Positions 57,588-64,000 of a DNA stretch of 64,000 nt are shown piece after piece. The notes beneath the pieces were generated by a model. The model ran no database searches and had not been told where the DNA came from. It saw only the letters and a list, made by a program, of their open reading frames with translations. The position numbers and the translations under genes are program-made. Source of the DNA: Xanthoparmelia taractica (lineage: Eukaryota; Ascomycota; Lecanoromycetes; Lecanorales; Parmeliaceae). The DNA is taken from contig JANQBS010000006.1 of assembly GCA_033085395.1 (NCBI GenBank), positions 248,001 through 312,000 on the forward strand, in the 5' to 3' direction. Within the stretch, counting starts at the first letter, position 1. Every line of letters starts with the position of its first letter.

Positions 57588-58928
57588 CTAAACTGCCAGC
57601 ACGGTACTCTTGGTCGCATTATTCGGCAACCTGGCTCTCAATATCAACCCCGGATACTGCCTCAAATCCGTCCCGTTGTTCCAATCCGGCTGATAAGGCA
57701 ACTGATTAATATTAAAGTAAATATACCCATCGAACCCCACATTCGCTGAATCCGGCCAAATGATCCTCGGATCCCGCACATACGGTTCCGCCCCCAACGT
57801 CGTAGAATTGTACACGTAAATCGCATTCTGCTCCGGCATGAGCATGTACACGGCGCCGTTGCTGTCGCCGCTGAAGCCGTTTGCGTTGCCGCCGCGCTGG
57901 CCGAGATTCATCACGTTGTTGGATGCGCGTTGCGGGCTTAGGACGTCATCTGACGGGTTCGCGCGGAGGTAGCGCGTTTCGATGCTGTAGAGGTAGTCGC
58001 TTGTTAGAGGGGAGTAGTACATTACGTCGCCGTACAGGGAGAGCTCGATGCCATCGAGCCCTTCTTGGATGTTGGTTAGAGGCGAGCCGCGGCTCCGTAG
58101 GTAGAAGGGCATGCCTTGGTACGAGGGCACGTCGTCGAATGTACGGAGTGTGGATGGATGCTGCGTTAGCTGGCGCCATGAGTGTCCGGTGCCGAGGTCG
58201 AGCATGATGAAGCCGGTACGGCCTTCGTTGCTGCTGTCGACGATGTAGGCGATGCCTTTGCCTGATGCCGTGGCGTTGGCGCGCATGTCGAAGCGGAGGT
58301 CGTTCATGTAGGAATCTGGAAAGTGGACGCTGGAGGGAAAAGTGTAGGTGCGACTGATTGAGTTGTTCGTTAGGTTGATAGCTACCAGCTTTGGCCCGCC
58401 GGGGGAGGCGTAAGGCATGGTGAGCGTTTGTGTTTCGTTTGTGCTCGGTCTTCCTGTATCGAGGACCCAGAGGGTATCATCGGGAGTGACGAAAAGGGCT
58501 TGGACGCTGATGAAGGTGTCTGTGGAGTTGCTACCAAACGGGATGCCGTTGATTGGAGTAGACAGGCCCGCAGGAGGTGTGTTCAATGCCAGGTTGGGAT
58601 ATGGGACTTCAGCTGTAGTATTGGAGACTTCGCCCAAGGTATACGCCTAAGAAATAGTTGGGGATTCTTTCGCATAGGCAAGACAATGAGGTTCACTGAC
58701 ATATGTCCCCCTTGTGTAACAGACAAATATACGACCTTGCTTTGAGACAGCGAGCCCAATTGGCCATTGATCATAGTAATAGTGGACTTCTTCAACCGGT
58801 GGACCGGTTACGCCAGAATCACGGCGAACACTTACACCTGAGAGATTCTGAGATGTAACGGACCGGGTTAACTGAGCAGCTGCAAAACATGACAGACTGC
58901 CAACGGCTAAGATGGCATTGAGCTTCAT
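57588..58928 (-). CDS. Secreted yellow/major royal jelly protein (MRJP) family protein
   Basis: Beta-propeller family known from insect yellow and royal jelly proteins and from scattered fungi and bacteria; fungal function is unknown. Exons 58928-58701 and 58646-57588, with a 54-bp intron (donor GTCAGT), give 428 residues. A signal peptide is clear: MKLNAILAVGSLSCFAAAQL. Family blocks: YYYDQWPIGLAVSKQGRIFV, VQALFVTPDDTLWVLDTG, KLVAINLTNNSISRTYTFPS, SYMNDLRFDMRANATASGKG, IAYIVDSSNEGRTGFIMLDL, DGIELSLYGDVMYYSPLTSD, NGAVYMLMPEQNAIYVYN and RIIWPDSANVGFDGYIYFNI. Several N-glycosylation sites agree with secretion. The 3' half is GC-rich like the neighbours. The gene looks intact. Confidence 0.88.
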
Positions 58929-59778
58929 ACTGACGAATCTTTACAGAATCCGAGGGAGTATGCTGATGAAAATGGTGCTTGCTAGAGGAGAAGCAATCCA
59001 CGAAAGAGACTAGAAAAATGCACGAGCGGAGCGCAAGAGGAGATGGTTGACAGTACACTTATTTCTTTTAACATTCGGCAATTCTTATGCCTGCAGGAGC
59101 ATTTTCCTTTTCCCTTGCATCATCATTGCGTCTTTTTTTCCGAAGAAGGTGCATGTAGAGGGAGATCTCTCAAGGCACACACCTTCGGAAGCAGCGGGAG
59201 CAGGTAGACTTTCCTCTGTGTGATATATCATCTTTGTGATATATAATTTTGAAGATTGAATATTGTTGTTATTGCCATGTATGCTAGATCATGGAAAGTC
59301 ATTCCACATTCCATAGAAAGCCAAAGAGTATATACTTCCATTCTTCTGAATCTTCCCAATCTTTTCATCTTTGTAGAGTTTAGGCGTGCTTTATATAAAT
59401 CATTGATCAAGGTGTAAGGTATTGTTATGATACGGTAACTTATTCAAAAGCGCAGGCGTGACTGTCGTCATCCGACATCGCTGACTGAAGCCATCCTCGC
59501 TGGCCTGATCATACCTTACATATATTATTCACACTTCATACATATAACCAGACCAAAAACCATGAATCGATAACACTTATCCTTCCTCCAAAGGAGAGCC
59601 AGCAGACAAGAACAGATATCTTCCTTCTCTAACCCTACTTCCGTCATCTTCGCCATCACTTGAACCATAGAGTAAAGTCCCTCATCTTTGACCAACCCAA
59701 CCCAACCCTCCCCTCCATTTGCACCTACCCAATCTACTTCTCTTGACACCTCAGCTTCATTACATCCGCCGAGCAACC
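58929..59778. promoter_or_regulatory. Divergent 850-bp gap between the yellow-family gene and CDC34
   Basis: Holds both promoters. AT-rich in the centre (59230-59430), with short spurious ORFs. Pyrimidine-rich DNA sits just before the CDC34 start. Confidence 0.45.
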
Positions 59779-60562
59779 ATGGCAGCCAGCAAGATTCTTC
59801 AGAATGAGTACAAGGCTCTTTCGCAAGAGAAATGGGTCAACGTCGAGGTCAGCCCTTGCCCCCTCGTATCAATCCACTAAGAACTCTCACTTAACCCCTC
59901 TGCAGCTCAACGAGGACGACATCTTCAATTGGAACGTCGCCCTCATCGTCATCAACCCCGACTCGCTCTACTACGGTGGCTACTTCAAAGCCAAGATGAA
60001 CTTCCCCCAAAACTACCCCTACACCCCTCCCTCCTTCCAGTTCAACCGCGCCCTCTTCCACCCAAACATCTACGCCGACGGCAAACTCTGCATCTCCATC
60101 CTCCACGCACCAGGCGACGACGAAATGTCCGGTGAGAGCGCGGGGGAACGCTGGTCGCCCGCCCAACGCGTAGAATCGATCCTCCTATCCATCATCTCCC
60201 TCCTCGACGACGCCGAGTGCTCCTCCCCAGCCAACGTCGACGCCGGCGTCATGCTACGCAAGGACTCGCACGGTTTCAAGAAACGAGTCAAGGCGGACGT
60301 GGAGAAGAGCAAGGAGGATATCCCCGCAGGCTTCACGATGCCCACGCACGAATCCACGGCCAAGATTCCGGACAAGCCGGTCGACGATCGGGAATTCTGG
60401 GTCGACAGCGACGAGGAGGATGATTTTGGGGGTAGCGATACTGATGCTGAGATGACGGAGGATGGGGACGATGGGCTTCCGGACGACGAGGACCAAGAGG
60501 AGGGCGACGACGAAGATCAGGAAGAGAACGAGGATGAGAAAAAAAGTGCGCGAGCGGGTTGA
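59779..60562 (+). CDS. CDC34: Ubiquitin-conjugating enzyme E2, Cdc34/Ubc3 type
   Basis: E2 that works with SCF ubiquitin ligases in cell-cycle control. Exons 59779-59847 and 59906-60562 give 241 residues. The UBC fold runs ILQNEYKALSQEKWVNVE, DDIFNWNVALIVINPDSLYY, GGYFKAKMNFPQNYPYTPPS and HPNIYADGKLCISILHAPGD, with the catalytic Cys near residue 85. The acidic insert typical of Cdc34 follows the active site (GDDEMSGESAGERWSP). Then SLLDDAECSSPANVDAGVML and a long helix with DVEKSKEDIP. The C-terminus is a strongly acidic tail (DSDEEDDFGGSDTDAEMTED onward), the feature that binds the cullin basic canyon. This length and tail separate it from Ubc7-type E2s. Confidence 0.93.
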
Positions 60563-61094
60563 TTGAAATCGGAGATACGATTCGCCTACCTTCGACTCTC
60601 GCCCCTCATTACGTGCCTTTGTCCGAAATCTCTACTTTGACCGCGGCATAGCATAGCGAACGGTGTTCACCAGGCGTTAACGATCCTTGACCCTGCATCC
60701 TAACGGTAGGTTACTATTACTGAGGGAGTTCACATGCATGGCGCTGAAGGTGATGGTGGTAAAGGGAGGAATCACAAGGGGCTGGTGAAGGCTCCACTTA
60801 CCAACACATAATCCAGAATGCTTGGATCTAATAGCATAGATTTCACAGTTGCAGACAACCCGATAGCGCAGTCATTTAATCAACATCGTTTATACTTGCC
60901 AATATCTTCTTTCTCTTGAATCTCAGAGTCTGAACCTATTACTTCGTCACAGTGAATGGAATACGTTGATGAATAAGATATCTTCAAGTCGCTGCTAATA
61001 ACAAAAGAACATTACTCGGGCCACTCCAATTTACACCACCAAGCCATTTTGACAATCGATATCCGCATCCCTTGTCGCCCAAGGGAAAAAAAAT
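60563..61094. other. Convergent gap between CDC34 and CUT12
   Basis: About 530 bases with both 3' regions. Nothing coding recognised. Confidence 0.5.
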
Positions 61095-63328
61095 TCACCC
61101 TCTACTCTCCCGCCCCATCCTCTTCTCCGCGCTCCTCGCCGCCAACCTCGCCTTCGCCGCCGCCGCCCTCTCACTCGACAGCGCCGAACCCCTGCCCGAA
61201 GTCATGGTGCCGGTCCTACTGCCCACCCTTGACATGAGGTTCGATGATCGACCAAATGTTGCAGCAGCTACGGAGCTTTTGATCGCAGAATCGACGATCG
61301 CCTCTGAGGGCTCGAGCTTCGCGGGACTTGTCGGAATGAGATCGAGCTTGGCGGGTCGAGGCGAGTTGTTCATGATTGTGGGTTTCCGACTGTGCGTGTA
61401 GTGGACTGGTGTTGACGTGTCTGATTGGGGCTGAGGTATGGTGTGTGTGGGTGATTTGTAGGGGCTTTTTGTCATTGAGGGATGGGGTTCTGGATTTGGC
61501 CCGGTCCCGGGGTGTTGTTCAGGGATGAGGTTCTGATCAATCTCTTTCAACGTCCGTTGTATGTCGTGTCTCACGCTGGAAGGGGGAAGCTCCGTGGGTT
61601 CCTTCGAGGGTGACGCACTATTGCCGGTATCTCTGGGACTGCTTAACGTCCATATGTCGACGGCCGACTTTTGCAACCTGCTTTTACGAGGCGAAATATA
61701 AGGTTTTGAGACGCGGTTCTGTCCAAGAGACTCACGGTTCGCTTGGTTCACGTTTGCGGGGTTCCCTTCTAAAGACTTTCGGTTCCCATCGAGTTCTCTT
61801 AGACCGTCATAGCGCGCCGTTGGCTGTGGACGAGCTAGAGTTTCTGCTTCTGGTGGCTGGCGAGAGGCGAGCAGGAGATTCCGATGCTCGACGGTGAGCT
61901 TTGCAAGCTGAGCTTCGCATGCCTTTTGATCGGCTTTGCATTTTGCTTCCCGCCTCTTGTATCTTTCTTCGCGTGCTTGGCGCCGTGCTTCATAGCTCAT
62001 CATCTCTCCTTTAACTCTTGCTAGGCTTTGTTTGAGTGCACTATTCTCGGCTTCGAGCTTTGCCGCTTGATCTTCTGCTTTTTTTGCACTCGCGCGCAAG
62101 CTCTCGATTTGAGCATCTACCATGCCTTTATCTGCGGATTGAGCAACAGCTTCTGGCGAATCTGCTTCCCTATTTGACCCTTGATGAGCGTCTTTCATGG
62201 CCTGGATCTCATCCCGTTCGCCGTCTAAGCCATCAGCATGGTTCTCCTTCTGCATCGCTCTTCTATAATGGTCGGCTTTTTGCTTGTATCTTATGGCTAA
62301 GGCTGTCTGTTGTGCCAGCTCGCTGACGAGCCTAGTCTGCTCGCTCTCCCCTTCTGGACGGTGCGCGTAAGCATTGTTTAGCTGCGCGGCTAGCTTTGAT
62401 ACTTTTTTCTCCATGGCCGCAACCTTAGCCAGTTCTTTCTTCAGCTTCTCGCCAAGGCCAGTTGCCTCAGAATCCTTTTTGGCTGCATACGACTTCACGT
62501 TCTGGCCATACATGATGATCTTCTTCATTTCGCGATTCGACCTCTTGTGATATTGCTCGTACTCAGTCTTCCAGTGCTGGCCTGATCTTGAGCATGGTCG
62601 ACTCAGATCCACAGTATTATCAGCTAATTGATCCGTGCTATCCGTCTGAACGCCAACACTTGACGCGGGTCCCATAGTAGGTACATCTTCACTGGACGTA
62701 ACCGAAGTAGCCTGGTTGTTTGATTTCTGCTTGGACAATTGAATGAGGGTTTTGGTAAGATTCGAATGACGAGGTTGGATTCTAGGGCTTGCTTCCGGTA
62801 CTCCCGGGTCTTGCCTACCTTTCAGCGGGGAATGCCGATTCGCCTTCGATAAGAGCGATTGTTCCTCCTTTTTCTGGGCGTCGGCTAACAAAGTCCCGAA
62901 TGACACCGTCTTACGACGAGTAGCCCCGGTCCCGGGAGTTAATAGTATGCCTTTGGCCGGCGATGCTAGTATATCGACTTTCGAGACCGCTACGGGCTCA
63001 TCCAAATAGGTATTTACTGCATCATGGGCTTGGATCACTTCCGCCTTTTCCGCGGGTCGAATCTTTGCAACAATAGGTTGTTGCTCCACTGGCTGGGTCT
63101 GGCGTTTGGCATCACTCTGATCTGGGTGGGGCGTCCCAAAGAGGGCGGTTTTGAAGGCGCGGACCGCGAACAATGGCGCCGGGGTTTCAGGCGGTTCTTC
63201 CACGTACAAGACTTGATCATCTGTCTTCTCGTAAGCTCAACACCAATTTCTGCAAAGTCGGAGTAAATACCTGTTCGAGCGTCTTGCGCGTCCGCTGTTC
63301 GCGTGGAACCCGTAAGCCACTCCCACAT
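61095..63328 (-). CDS. CUT12: Spindle pole body-associated protein of the Cut12 family
   Basis: S. pombe Cut12 sits at the spindle pole body and promotes mitotic entry and bipolar spindle formation. Exons 63328-63271 and 63220-61095 give 727 residues; the 50-bp intron (donor GTATTT) joins MWEWLTGSTRTADAQDART to DDQVLYVEEPPETPAPLFAV, then RAFKTALFGTP. The family signature GILLTPGTGATRRKTVSFG is clear near residue 120. The middle is coiled coil (KLKKELAKVAAMEKKVSKLA, then a long region rich in Ala, Glu and Lys up to LTVEHRNLL). The C-terminal third is Ser/Pro/Arg-rich and basic, ending AEKRMGRESRG. It shares a short divergent promoter with CWC2. Confidence 0.85.
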
Positions 63329-63567
63329 GTTTCTGGCGTCAATTGTCAACTTCTTATATGACTTGGCTTCATGAGAGGAGTATGCAGGCGGAGCACGGAT
63401 GGCATATCTGAGATTGTGTGCAAAATAACATTGTTTACATGCGGGTGATCGGCGGCAGGGATATCTTATCTAGGTAGCACCCGTAATCTTAGCGCCCTGG
63501 CGCGACTGCCGAGGTGGATTTGTCCAAAGAGTCAGACCCCAAAAACTCCAATTTCGAGTCATTCACT
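63329..63567. promoter_or_regulatory. Short divergent promoter shared by CUT12 and CWC2
   Basis: 239 bases between two start codons, including a TATCTTATCTA stretch with GATA cores on the minus strand. Confidence 0.5.
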
Positions 63568-64000
63568 ATGGATTCACCCTCTCGGTCCCCAGATGTTGGT
63601 GTAGTGCCTTCATCTGACCTCGCATCGACCGACCTCACCACTACGAGTACTACCGCAGACCTAGTGCCAGCCTCCGAAAACCCAGACTCAGAACAGAAAA
63701 AGACGAAGAAGATAATACGAAAGAAACGGCGGCCAGCTCGACCTCAAGTGGACCCTTCAACCATCAAACATGAGCCTCCGCCTCAGACCGGGACGATTTT
63801 CAACATCTGGTTCAACAAGTGGTCAGGCGGCGACCGCGAGGACAAATATCTCTCCAAAACCGCAGCACTTGGTCGCTGTAACGTAGCCAAAGACTCTGGC
63901 TACACGAGAGGAGACAAAGTAGCGGGGAGCTATTTCTGCATCTTCTTCGCAAAGGGACTATGCCCCCGAGGACAAGAGTGCGAGTACCTGCACCGCTTAC
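63568..64000 (+). CDS. CWC2: Pre-mRNA-splicing factor Cwc2, N-terminal part (runs off the right edge)
   Basis: RNA-binding subunit of the Prp19-associated (NTC) complex that contacts U6 snRNA in the spliceosome. The ATG at 63568 opens a frame with no stop to the window end (144 codons). A Ser/Thr-rich leader and the basic KKTKKIIRKKRRPARPQVDP precede the conserved Torus region: TGTIFNIWFNKWSGGDREDK, YLSKTAALGRCNVAKDSGYT and GSYFCIFFAKGLCPRGQECE, then YLHRL. The last segment is the CCCH zinc finger (C-x6-C-x5-C-x3-H). The RRM expected downstream lies outside the window. Confidence 0.93.
   Translation, partial: MDSPSRSPDVGVVPSSDLASTDLTTTSTTADLVPASENPDSEQKKTKKIIRKKRRPARPQVDPSTIKHEPPPQTGTIFNIWFNKWSGGDREDKYLSKTAALGRCNVAKDSGYTRGDKVAGSYFCIFFAKGLCPRGQECEYLHRL

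Noticed and set aside
1..64000. CRISPR arrays, insertion sequences, retrotransposons, secondary-metabolite or antiviral clusters
   Set aside because: No spaced repeats, terminal repeats, reverse transcriptase or transposase motifs, or biosynthetic signature enzymes were seen. The genes are unrelated housekeeping loci.

Overview
This window looks like ordinary gene-rich nuclear DNA from a filamentous ascomycete (Pezizomycotina). The signs are about 25 protein-coding genes in 64 kb on both strands, spliceosomal introns mostly 48-70 bp long with GTNNGT-type donors, and fungal families such as a CBF1-type bHLH factor, a PTH11/rhodopsin-domain protein, MID1, a YDR124W-like protein and CUT12. A dothideomycete is my best guess, but that is an impression only. 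I see no plasmid, phage, CRISPR or intact transposon.

Layout: SEC8 (exocyst, cut by the left edge, minus); ARG7/argJ ornithine acetyltransferase (plus); SEC61 alpha (minus); CBF1-like bHLH factor (minus); a 4.2 kb stretch with no intact gene, holding a decayed RIM2-type mitochondrial carrier at about 10.6-11.5 kb; NTA1 amidase (plus); SAC3 mRNA-export factor (minus); a 2.4 kb gene-free block; a YDR124W-like protein (minus); the YCF1-type ABCC transporter (minus); a UBA/UIM protein (minus); PTH1 (plus); ESS-2/DGCR14 (minus); POP8 (plus); PP5/PPT1 phosphatase (minus); SPT4 (plus); an AT-hook protein (minus); SET2 (plus); GABA transaminase UGA1 (plus); a rhodopsin-domain membrane protein (minus); MID1 (minus); COQ8/ABC1 (plus); a secreted yellow/MRJP-family protein (minus); CDC34-type E2 (plus); CUT12 (minus); and the first part of CWC2 (plus, cut by the right edge).

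The genes are mostly unrelated housekeeping functions. They do not form a pathway cluster, and no new multi-gene system stands out. Loose themes are RNA biology and chromatin (SAC3, ESS-2, POP8, SPT4, SET2, CWC2), secretion (SEC8, SEC61), ubiquitin (CDC34, UBA/UIM protein, NTA1) and mitochondria (COQ8, UGA1, the carrier relic). Several neighbours are divergent pairs with short shared promoters (ESS-2/POP8, PP5/SPT4, CUT12/CWC2, MID1/COQ8). The points most worth a second look are the carrier pseudogene, an in-frame TGA before a family-like SAC3 C-terminus, a frame break in MID1, stop-free 3n introns in SEC61, PP5 and UGA1, an RS-rich segment in SET2, and poorly characterised fungal proteins (YDR124W-like, UBA/UIM, AT-hook). 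Exon junctions were worked out by hand; family names rest on remembered motifs and not on a search.
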